DNA of 8,571 nt from an uncultured Cloacibacillus sp. GTDB taxonomy: Bacteria; Synergistota; Synergistia; Synergistales; Synergistaceae. Shown piece after piece: positions 1 to 5,615 of the stretch. Position 1 is the stretch's first letter. Each line of letters starts with the position of its first letter. The translations under genes and the position numbers were made by a program. The notes beneath the pieces were generated by a model. It was not told the origin of the DNA. It searched no databases and saw only the letters and a list, made by a program, of their open reading frames with translations. The DNA lies in assembly GCA_934511335.1 (NCBI GenBank), contig CAKSWL010000079.1, positions 1-8,571 of the forward strand. Direction: 5' to 3'.

Positions 1-17
1 TTATTATACATTATACC
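1..17 (+). promoter_or_regulatory. Possible -10 region of a promoter for the chimeric ORF
   Basis: The first 17 bases are AT-rich and contain -10-like hexamers (TATTAT at 2-7, TATACA at 5-10) in front of a GC-rich stretch and the ribosome binding site. Any -35 box would lie outside the window, so this is only a plausible promoter fragment. Confidence 0.25.
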
Positions 18-59
18 GCCGCGGGCGCGGTTTGGCAAGGCCTGCGAAGGAGGAGTCTC

Positions 60-857
60 ATGGCGAAGAAACTGAAGCTGGTCGCGCATCGGGGCGCGTC
101 GCTGGAATACCCGTGCAATTCACTGGAGAGCCTGGTGAACGGCGCGCGGGCGCGCGGCAAGATCCTCTCCTACTTTGCCACGCAGGCGCTGCATAAAAAG
201 CAGATCGCCCTCTACTATGACTCGTCCGACAAACTCTCCGAAGAGGTTTACGCCTCCGCGCGCAAATGGGCCCTCGGTTTCGGCTCCAAGACTGTGGCGG
301 AGCTCTCCTACAACGGCAGAAAGGAGGGGTCCCACGCGGCGGCGATGAAGGCGATCTCCGAAAGCGGGGCGGATCTGCTGGTCATTCCCGGTACTGGAAG
401 GGGTTCGGCCAGGATCATCACAGAGGCGCGCGCCGCCGGATTTCGGGAGACGATCCTGGGCGAGGGCTACACAGATAAGACCTATGCCGAAGCCGGAGCG
501 GCGCTCAAAGGCAGCTGGTGGGTGAACGAGGTGACGGCGCTCGACCCGCCGATACGCTCCGTCCTGAAAGAGTACCGGAGCCTGTATAACGAAAACTGTC
601 CCTCGGAGGATGTGAAGGCCGCCATCTTGACCTACGACGGCGTCAGGTGGATTGCGGCGGCTCTGCAAAGCGCGCCCGGCTTCCGCGGCGAAGCGATCCG
701 GCACACGCTGCTGGCGACGAAAAATCTGTCTCTGACACATGCCACCCTGACCATCGACCCGCGCAGCCACATGCCGCTCAATAAGGCGGCGTCGGTGCTC
801 CACTGCGCAAGCGATAAGGGGATCTTCCAACGGCGCATCCGGATAGGCAAAAACTGA
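60..857 (+). CDS. Chimeric ORF: GDPD N-terminus fused to truncated type I periplasmic binding protein (probable gene remnant)
   Basis: The 265-residue frame has a clear ribosome binding site (AAGGAGGAG at 47-55) and an ATG start. Residues 1 to about 31 look like the start of a glycerophosphodiester phosphodiesterase: a short beta strand, then HRGAS at 10-14, then YPCNSLESL at 17-25, where the family normally has a PEN(T/S) motif. From about residue 33 (GKILSYFA) to the end it reads as the C-terminal two thirds of a LivJ/Peripla_BP_6-type binding protein, with the AVLYD-like strand (IALYYDSSD), the SGADLLVIPG strand, the ILTYDGVRWIAAAL helix and the usual C-terminal end. The TIM barrel, the signal peptide and the first lobe of the binding protein are all missing, so neither parent activity is expected and the product should stay in the cytoplasm. 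The likely origin is a deletion fusing two genes, or an assembly join. Family identities are fairly secure for the binding-protein part and moderate for the short GDPD part. Confidence 0.7.
   Translation: MAKKLKLVAHRGASLEYPCNSLESLVNGARARGKILSYFATQALHKKQIALYYDSSDKLSEEVYASARKWALGFGSKTVAELSYNGRKEGSHAAAMKAISESGADLLVIPGTGRGSARIITEARAAGFRETILGEGYTDKTYAEAGAALKGSWWVNEVTALDPPIRSVLKEYRSLYNENCPSEDVKAAILTYDGVRWIAAALQSAPGFRGEAIRHTLLATKNLSLTHATLTIDPRSHMPLNKAASVLHCASDKGIFQRRIRIGKN
142..157 (+). repeat. 8-bp tandem direct repeat at the fusion junction
   Basis: GCGCGCGG occurs twice back to back (142-149 and 150-157). It encodes the G-A-R-A-R-G stretch at residues 28-33, where the GDPD-like sequence ends and the binding-protein-like sequence begins. 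Short repeats of this kind are typical endpoints of slippage or microhomology deletions. That role here is inferred. Confidence 0.6.
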
Positions 858-918
858 CTTAGCCGAAGAGGGCTGGATGCGCGCAAAGGAGCGGCCGACG
901 GGATAAAAGCGGGAAAAG

Positions 919-950
919 TTGACTCGTAAGCCGTTTTTAATGGATATTAT
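919..950 (+). promoter_or_regulatory. Candidate promoter for the acyl ligase gene
   Basis: TTGACT (919-924) is a good -35 match. TATTAT (945-950) is a 5/6 match to the -10 box, but the 20-bp spacer is long. GATATT (943-948) would give 18 bp with a poorer -10. The -10 overlaps the left arm of the dyad at 945-970, which would suit a repressor-controlled promoter. Confidence 0.35.
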
Positions 951-970
951 CAGAGAAATCTGTGATAATA
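945..970. promoter_or_regulatory. 26-bp near-perfect dyad, candidate operator or RNA hairpin
   Basis: Symmetry about position 957/958 gives 11 complementary pairs out of 13. The outer arms TATTATCA (945-952) and TGATAATA (963-970) are perfect, and the inner AGA/TCT also pair. The dyad overlaps the candidate -10 box and ends where the first in-frame ATG (971) begins. As RNA it could instead fold with a CAGA/TCTG stem capped by a GAAA tetraloop. No known regulator is assigned. Confidence 0.5.
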
Positions 971-1003
971 ATGACATATAAAGCGTATTGGGGTGGCATG
1001 GTG

Positions 1004-2509
1004 ATGTTAAAGAAGTTCAGCACAGACCGGCTTGAGGATGCTGTAAAAGCAGCCTGGCGGGGAAAAGAAAAATCGGACTGCGTCTGGTGGCAGGGAAAAT
1101 GGTGGAGCTGGGAACGCCTGGACGCGCTCGTCGGCGACTGTGAGGAAAGGATGCGCGCTTCGGGCTTCGAAGAGGGGCAGCGCCTCGCGGTGATGCTGCC
1201 GAACTCGCCGATGGTACTTGCGCTCTCGCTGGCCTGCTGGCGGCTCGGCGGTTCGATAGCGCCCCTCAACGCGCGCACGGGCGCTGCAAACTTGATCGAT
1301 ACGATAAGGATGCTTGACGTAAACGCCGTCGTGCTCACGGAAGAGGGGCATAAAAAGTCCCAGGGGTTCGATTTGGACATCCCGCTCGTCCTAACGCCGC
1401 TTGAGGGGCCGCTTCCTTCGTGGAAGGGGCGCAAAGGCGTGCCTGACTCCGCAAAGACCGCGGTGATATTCTCCACATCGGGGACCTCCGGCCTTCCAAA
1501 AGCCGTCCCCTGTCTTCATTCAAACATTCTCAGCAACCTTGCGCCGATAGACGCGCACGTCCCCGGCCTGCTGGCGGAGGACGGCGTTTTTCTTAACGTC
1601 CTGCCGAATTTCCATACCTTCGGCTATAACATGGCGGGAATGATGCCTCTGACCTTTGGCTTGAAACAGGTGCTTGTCCCGAGCTTCGTTCCCGTAGACA
1701 ACACGATAAAGGCGATAGTCGAGGCGAAGGTCAATAGAATCATCGCCGTCCCCACGGTCATGGCCTTCCTGCTAGGCGCGCTCTCGAAAAAAGAGCTCCG
1801 TCTTAAGGGGATCACGCACGTCATCACGGGAGGAGACCGGCTCAACGTCCAGATGGACGCGCGGAGCCAAGAGTACCTCGGGGCGGGCATCCTTGAGGGC
1901 TACGGGCTCACCGAGTGCTCTCCCGTCGTTGCGGTCACTCCCTCGGTGGAGGCGCGGAAGCTCGGCACCGTGGGCCTGCCTTATCCCGACTACGAGATCG
2001 AGATACGCGACCGCGAGGGAAAACCGCTTGGCCTCCATGAAGAGGGCGTGCTCTGGGTCAAAGGCCCTTCCGTCGTTTCCGGATATTTCCGCGACGAGGC
2101 GAATACGAGAGACCGTTTTCACGACGGCTGGTTCAACACGGGAGACGTCGTGCAGATAGACGAAGACGGTTACGTTAAGATCGTCGACCGCGCCACAGAC
2201 ATTGTCATCGTCAGCGGCTTCAACGTATACCCGCAGGAGGTGGAGGCCGTACTCTGCTCCCATCCCGCGGTACATGCGGCAGTGGCGGTGGGGGAGAAAA
2301 ACAATGTCGCCGGAGAGCTTGTAAAGGCCTTCGTCATACTCAACGAGGGGGCGGAGGCGACGCCAAAAGAGCTGATGGCCTACTGCCGCGAGCGCCTGAC
2401 CCACTACAAAGTGCCGCGCAAGATCGGCTTTGTAAAAGAATATCCTGTATCTCCGACGGGCAAGATCCTGCGCCGCGAGTTGCGGAAAATGAAGGTTGAA
2501 AAGCAGTAA
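1004..2509 (+). CDS. AMP-forming acyl-CoA (or acyl-ACP) ligase
   Basis: This 501-residue adenylate-forming enzyme activates a carboxylic acid with ATP and transfers the acyl group to CoA or possibly ACP. The family signatures are in order: P-loop-like TSGTSGLPK at 158-166, the EGYGLTE motif at 298-304, the FNTGD motif with its ATP-binding Asp at 381, the SGFNVYPQEVE hinge region, and PTGKILRR near the C-terminus with the catalytic Lys at 487. The full family length is present and no signal peptide or transmembrane segment is evident. In the hinge motif the usual GRxKD reads DRATD, a modest departure. The middle of the protein (THVITGGDRL, EGYGLTECSPVV) resembles the ligase domain of Aas-type acyl-ACP synthetases, so fatty acid or acyl-ACP recycling is possible; the substrate cannot be read from sequence. 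The start at 1004 is chosen because GGGGTGG (990-996) sits 7 bases upstream. In-frame alternatives are GTG 962, ATG 971 and ATG 998. The gene appears to stand alone and ends at a strong terminator. Confidence 0.88.
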   Translation: MLKKFSTDRLEDAVKAAWRGKEKSDCVWWQGKWWSWERLDALVGDCEERMRASGFEEGQRLAVMLPNSPMVLALSLACWRLGGSIAPLNARTGAANLIDTIRMLDVNAVVLTEEGHKKSQGFDLDIPLVLTPLEGPLPSWKGRKGVPDSAKTAVIFSTSGTSGLPKAVPCLHSNILSNLAPIDAHVPGLLAEDGVFLNVLPNFHTFGYNMAGMMPLTFGLKQVLVPSFVPVDNTIKAIVEAKVNRIIAVPTVMAFLLGALSKKELRLKGITHVITGGDRLNVQMDARSQEYLGAGILEGYGLTECSPVVAVTPSVEARKLGTVGLPYPDYEIEIRDREGKPLGLHEEGVLWVKGPSVVSGYFRDEANTRDRFHDGWFNTGDVVQIDEDGYVKIVDRATDIVIVSGFNVYPQEVEAVLCSHPAVHAAVAVGEKNNVAGELVKAFVILNEGAEATPKELMAYCRERLTHYKVPRKIGFVKEYPVSPTGKILRRELRKMKVEKQ

Positions 2510-2530
2510 GGGCGAAAGAGAGAAAAATAA

Positions 2531-2566
2531 AAAGTCCGCGCGGCGGTTCTTCGCGCGGGCTTTTTT
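2531..2566. terminator. Bidirectional intrinsic terminator between convergent genes
   Basis: A GC-rich stem pairs 2534-2542 with 2552-2560 around a 9-base loop. It is extended by AAA/TTT and followed by TTTTTT (2561-2566). On the other strand the same stem is followed by a run complementary to the A-rich 2521-2533 segment. It can therefore stop both the acyl ligase transcript (+) and the aldolase transcript (-), whose stop codons lie 21 bases before and 40 bases after it. Confidence 0.85.
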
Positions 2567-2605
2567 CATGCGGTCATACATGCCGTCGTTTAACGCCGGT
2601 ATGGA

Positions 2606-3868
2606 TTAATCGTCGTAATTTTTGCCGTCGTTGCCGCCTTTTCCGGGCGCGGCGGCTTTCGTGTAATTCTTCCTCTCGCCGAGGACCTTGCGGTCGGGGG
2701 CGGCGTTATGGTCGACGCGCTTTGCCATGATCTCGGCTACGGCGTCGGCGCTGCCCTCGGCTCCGAAGGCGACGATGAAGCGCTCCGCCCACCAGGCTAT
2801 CTCGTCGACGATCCTGTCTATGATGGGCTTCGGCTCCGCGAGGATCATATCGCAGAAGGGCAGATTGAGCTTCTTGTAGTCTCCGCTCTTGCGGCTCATG
2901 CCTTTTTCGTCGCCGGCGGCGACGATTTTCTCCCAAAGCTCGACGGAGATGCCGCGGTCGGCCTCTTTCGTGTAGGTGCCTCCCTCGGTGATCGCGTTAC
3001 CGGTGTTCGGATCCATTTTGATTCCGAAGTAGACATTCTGGAAGAGCGTCGCCACGTTGCCCTTGCGGATGCCGTACTTACGGAAGGTCGATACCTTATC
3101 GAGCGGCGTCCCGGAGATGCCGTGCTGGGCTATCTCCACGCCGTAGGGCGCGATCGCGTCGGCAATTTCCTTCGTGCGGGTGAGGTCGATGCCCTCCATC
3201 TGTCCCGCCGTCGGGTCGTAGGTGCCGTGGAGGCTGCCGTTTGAAATCGCGAGATAATCGGGGAATATCTGCCAGGAATTGAGCCCGCCGATATAATAGA
3301 GAGCCTCTTCGACCGTTGAAAGCTCGCCTGGGCCCTTGATCTCGCCGACCTCGACCTCGAGGCCGAGCTCCGCGGGCAGCCAGCCCGCGAGCGCGCGGGT
3401 GGCGGCGAAGTTGTCATAGTCGTCAAGGTGCGAGGCGTCGATGGCCACCGAGGTGAAGCCGTTGTTGACGATCTTTGTGAGATGCCCCACGCCCTTTAAA
3501 ACGTCGGCCTGGCTCTTGATCGCGTAATGGTCGACATGGAGTCCGAATACCGCGCCGTGTCCCATCTCCTCGGAATACTTCTGGGCGTATTCGGCGGCGT
3601 TGTCATAGGTAACGCCGCAATATGTCGACTCTGACTTCGCGAGTTCGATGAGCACCGCCGCGTTCTTCTTCTTTGCCGCCTGGAGCACTGCCTTTATTAC
3701 GAGCGGATGACGCGCATTCGCCGCAAGCACGATGGAATCGACTTCCTTGGCCGCCGCCGCGATATCACGTCCGCTGACAAGCCCCATTTCCGTATCGCCG
3801 AAACGCGCCTGCACGTTCAGCGGACGCTTCTTCAGCAGCTCTTGATACGCTTTGCTTTTTACATCCAT
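2606..3868 (-). CDS. Class II (zinc-dependent) fructose-bisphosphate aldolase family protein, long form
   Basis: The 420-residue protein belongs to the class II aldolase superfamily, which reversibly cleaves a ketose bisphosphate to dihydroxyacetone phosphate and an aldehyde in the cytoplasm. Visible active-site elements are LHVDHY at 110-115 (catalytic Asp113, zinc ligand His114), a VEVGEIKG segment near 172-179 corresponding to the family's Glu-rich strand, SLHGTYDP at 212-219 (zinc ligand His214), QHGISG at 248-253 (zinc ligand His249 and phosphate-binding loop), and GNVAT at 270-274 matching the NxxT substrate motif. Typical members have about 285-360 residues. This one carries about 145 residues after the NVAT motif and ends in a low-complexity Gly/Asn/Asp/Lys tail. 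The start is supported by AGGGGGAG six bases upstream (3875-3882). It is a single-gene unit with its own promoter. Fructose 1,6-bisphosphate is the default substrate by family; tagatose bisphosphate or another sugar cannot be excluded. Confidence 0.85.
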   Translation of the reverse strand: MDVKSKAYQELLKKRPLNVQARFGDTEMGLVSGRDIAAAAKEVDSIVLAANARHPLVIKAVLQAAKKKNAAVLIELAKSESTYCGVTYDNAAEYAQKYSEEMGHGAVFGLHVDHYAIKSQADVLKGVGHLTKIVNNGFTSVAIDASHLDDYDNFAATRALAGWLPAELGLEVEVGEIKGPGELSTVEEALYYIGGLNSWQIFPDYLAISNGSLHGTYDPTAGQMEGIDLTRTKEIADAIAPYGVEIAQHGISGTPLDKVSTFRKYGIRKGNVATLFQNVYFGIKMDPNTGNAITEGGTYTKEADRGISVELWEKIVAAGDEKGMSRKSGDYKKLNLPFCDMILAEPKPIIDRIVDEIAWWAERFIVAFGAEGSADAVAEIMAKRVDHNAAPDRKVLGERKNYTKAAAPGKGGNDGKNYDD

Positions 3869-3913
3869 TGGAATCTCCCCCTGAGAATTTTTATATAAGG
3901 TGCTTATAGACTA

Positions 3914-3942
3914 ATTGTAGCCCTTATACAGGGATATTGCAA
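3914..3942 (-). promoter_or_regulatory. Sigma-70-type promoter of the aldolase gene
   Basis: Read on the minus strand, TTGCAA (3937-3942) and TACAAT (3914-3919) are separated by exactly 17 bp. This predicts a start near 3907 and a leader of about 39 bases before the ATG. The spacer contains an inverted repeat, CCCT..AGGG (3921-3933), and a second one, TATAAG-GTG-CTTATA (3894-3908), covers the predicted start. Confidence 0.7.
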
Positions 3943-3954
3943 AGGAAAAAGCGC

Positions 3955-3981
3955 AAGATAATAAAGTGAAATAATTATCTT
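3955..3981. repeat. AT-rich inverted repeat just after the cytX stop
   Basis: Perfect 8-bp arms AAGATAAT (3955-3962) and ATTATCTT (3974-3981) flank an 11-base loop, two bases beyond the cytX stop codon. On the minus strand a CTTTTT run follows at about 3946-3951. It could be a weak terminator for cytX or an upstream element of the aldolase promoter. The stem has few GC pairs, so efficient termination is doubtful. Confidence 0.4.
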
Positions 3982-3983
3982 TA

Positions 3984-5162
3984 TTACTGTTTTTCCGGTA
4001 AAAGCCTGCCAGTCAGCCAGGTGAGCGCGACGGTCGCGGCGATCACCGGCAGCGAGGCTCCTACAGGGCTGCCCGCGGCCATGAGATATCTGTAGAGGGC
4101 GAATCCTACGCCCCAGAGGAGGGCGTTCCTCCATGACAGATGCTTTGCCGAGCCGTCCTTCTTCAAAATGAAAAAGTCGGCCACCATCACCGCCGCCATC
4201 GGCGCGAAGACGGAGGAGATGAGGTAGAGCAGGTTTTCGTAACTGTCGGAGCGCGCGTAGACGGCGATGAGCGTACCGATCGCGCAGACCGCGACGCCCG
4301 CGGCCTTCTCTCTTATCCCTTTGAAGATGACGTGAAAGCTGATCCCGGCGGAGTAGGCGTCGAGAAAGGTCGTCGTCACGGTGGAGAAGGCGACGATGAT
4401 CACGCCGGCTACGCCAAGCCCGGCGTCGAGCATGATCTTCGCGATATCCGCGCCGCCGGTGTAAATCGCTACACCCAGGCCGATGAAATACATCCAGCAG
4501 CTGGTCAGCGAATAGACGGCCGTACTTACGGCGGCGCTCTTTTTCGGCTCGCGCGCGTCGCGCATATAGTCGGAGATCAGCGGCAGCCATGAGAGGGGCA
4601 TCGCCACCGAAAGCTCCATCGCGTCGGCGAAGCTCATCACGCCGCGGGCCGCCTCCGTCTCTCCGCGCTTGAAGACGATGACGGACAGCACCAGCGTAAG
4701 TACGAAGAGCGCCGCCATCGCCGCCTTGTTGACACGCTCAAAGTTTTTCATGTCGAGCAGTATCCAGACGGCGATCATGACGCCGATCACACCGCACCAA
4801 AGGGCGTTGTTCGTGCCGAAGAGCGGATTGAGGATGATGCCGAGCGAGATCGCGCCGCCCGCGATCATCACCGCCGTCCAGCCGACGAGCTGCAGCACGT
4901 TGAGCGCCGCGAAGAACTTCGCCCCTTGTTCGCCGAAAGAGAGCTTGACGCTCTCCATCGCGCCGCGTCCCGACAGCCCGCCGATCAGCGCCGCTAGGTA
5001 CATGAGAAAACCGCCGATCAGATGCCCTGCGGTCGCCGCGGCCATGCCCCGCGCCATTCCCAGCGGCGCCATCAGCGTGCCCGTGTATATCTCCGCGATG
5101 GAAACCGCCGCGCCGAACCAGATCAGCGCGTTTGCCGTCGTCGTTCTCTTTTCTTCATTCAT
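3984..5162 (-). CDS. cytX: CytX-type hydroxymethylpyrimidine transporter (NCS1 family)
   Basis: The 392-residue polytopic inner-membrane protein has about 12 hydrophobic segments. It shows NCS1/CytX landmarks: ALIWFGAAVSIAEIYTGTL near the N-terminus, LQLVGWTAVMIAGGA around residues 90-104, and PLSWLPLISDYMRDAR near 190-205. CytX proteins are thought to import the thiamin precursor hydroxymethylpyrimidine. That assignment is strongly supported here by the TPP riboswitch in the leader. I start at 5162 (MNEEKR) because AAGGGG lies just upstream (about 5172-5177). An earlier in-frame ATG at 5225 would place 21 residues inside the riboswitch terminator and is rejected. No thiamin biosynthesis gene is adjacent, so the unit appears dedicated to uptake. 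The gene ends shortly before the aldolase promoter. Confidence 0.88.
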   Translation of the reverse strand: MNEEKRTTTANALIWFGAAVSIAEIYTGTLMAPLGMARGMAAATAGHLIGGFLMYLAALIGGLSGRGAMESVKLSFGEQGAKFFAALNVLQLVGWTAVMIAGGAISLGIILNPLFGTNNALWCGVIGVMIAVWILLDMKNFERVNKAAMAALFVLTLVLSVIVFKRGETEAARGVMSFADAMELSVAMPLSWLPLISDYMRDAREPKKSAAVSTAVYSLTSCWMYFIGLGVAIYTGGADIAKIMLDAGLGVAGVIIVAFSTVTTTFLDAYSAGISFHVIFKGIREKAAGVAVCAIGTLIAVYARSDSYENLLYLISSVFAPMAAVMVADFFILKKDGSAKHLSWRNALLWGVGFALYRYLMAAGSPVGASLPVIAATVALTWLTGRLLPEKQ

Positions 5163-5177
5163 CGAAAAACACCCCTT

Positions 5178-5216
5178 AAAAATTATGACGGCCATCCACA
5201 GAGGGACAGCCGTCAT
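5178..5216 (-). terminator. Riboswitch-controlled intrinsic terminator in the cytX leader
   Basis: On the minus strand a 13-bp stem (5204-5216 with 5185-5197, including two G-U pairs) with a 6-base loop is followed by AATTTTT (5178-5184). It sits between the TPP aptamer and the cytX ribosome binding site. The aptamer's 3' AGGGA (5233-5237 on this strand) is complementary to a UCCCU (5202-5206) in the terminator's left arm and loop. This offers a possible antiterminator when TPP is absent; the switching is inferred. Confidence 0.85.
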
Positions 5217-5230
5217 CAAACTCAAGCTAT

Positions 5231-5316
5231 TCTCCCTACGGTGGCATTACCCACATCAGGTTCATCGGGTCGAGGCTTCGCCTCCTCTCAGCCGAAATAT
5301 TCAGGCTCCCCGTAAT
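5231..5316 (-). promoter_or_regulatory. TPP (thi-box) riboswitch aptamer upstream of cytX
   Basis: The minus strand carries the conserved thi-box segments in order: ACGGGGAGCC (about 5305-5314), GGCTGAGAGG (about 5283-5292), ACCCGATGAACCTGAT (5255-5270), and GGTAATGCCACCGTAGGGA (5233-5251). P3 forms from AGCC/GGCT, P5 from GTGG/CCAC, and an optional extra stem GAGGC-GAA-GCCTC (about 5272-5284) is present. TPP binding should favour the downstream terminator and shut off cytX. All universally conserved blocks are present, so the call is firm; the outer P1 limits are approximate. Confidence 0.96.
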
Positions 5317-5318
5317 TT

Positions 5319-5339
5319 GCGCGGGCATCTCTCCCGCAC
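5319..5339 (-). other. 5' hairpin at the start of the cytX leader RNA
   Basis: GUGCGGG (5333-5339, minus strand) pairs over 7 bp, including one G-U, with CCCGCGC (5319-5325) around a 7-base loop. It begins within a few bases of the predicted transcription start and precedes the aptamer. It may protect the 5' end or help separate the aptamer from other folds; no function is known. Confidence 0.55.
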
Positions 5340-5349
5340 TCTAGCACGT

Positions 5350-5378
5350 ATTCTATATACTTTTACAAAAATTGTAAA
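5350..5378 (-). promoter_or_regulatory. Promoter of the cytX riboswitch transcript
   Basis: On the minus strand TTTACA (5373-5378) and TAGAAT (5350-5355) each match consensus at 5 of 6 positions and are separated by 17 bp. The predicted start is near 5343, giving a leader of about 180 bases that contains the hairpin, aptamer and terminator. Confidence 0.7.
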
Positions 5379-5454
5379 GTTCATTTGCGGATATTTATTA
5401 ATAACTGTATAAAACAACAATCTCTTTATAATTCAGGGTTATTTTAAAAAATCA

Positions 5455-5488
5455 TTGACAATTATTAAATATTCAAGTATGTTATAAT
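5455..5488 (+). promoter_or_regulatory. Promoter region of abgT
   Basis: A perfect -35 box TTGACA (5455-5460) and a perfect extended -10, TG-T-TATAAT (5480-5488), are present but 22 bp apart. A weaker hexamer TATGTT (5478-5483) would give the standard 17-bp spacing. The extended -10 may act alone, or two overlapping promoters may exist. It is divergent from the cytX promoter, about 77 bp away between -35 boxes. Confidence 0.6.
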
Positions 5489-5494
5489 TAATAA

Positions 5495-5615
5495 TTTTAT
5501 TTAGCGCGCAATAGACTCTATTGCAAATAAATAGCCGTTGGTAACGCGCGCATGGAGGATCGACTGTGGCTCTATACAGTTTATTCTTAAAATACATGCA
5601 GGAGGAATTATTGTA
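5495..5615 (+). promoter_or_regulatory. Structured 5' leader of abgT
   Basis: About 120 bases separate the predicted start from the abgT ATG. They contain a perfect hairpin GCAATAG-ACT-CTATTGC (5508-5524), two GCGCGC blocks (5504-5509 and 5546-5551) able to pair with each other in a competing fold, and an ACTGT/ACAGT hairpin (about 5563-5580). No known riboswitch class is recognised. AGGAGG (5600-5605) is the abgT ribosome binding site. Confidence 0.4.

Noticed and set aside
120..977. 285-codon minus-strand frame opposite the chimeric ORF
   Set aside because: The Arg/Ala-rich translation has no family resemblance. The plus-strand frame has a strong ribosome binding site and recognisable domains.
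1772..2581. 269-codon minus-strand frame opposite the acyl ligase
   Set aside because: It lies antisense to the conserved ligase motifs and runs through the terminator; no supporting start signal.
5163..5225. N-terminal extension of cytX to an upstream ATG
   Set aside because: It would be encoded by the riboswitch terminator stem, and the ATG at 5160-5162 has its own ribosome binding site.
5538..5615. TTG-initiated extension of abgT
   Set aside because: No ribosome binding site precedes the TTG, and AGGAGG is placed for the ATG at 5616.
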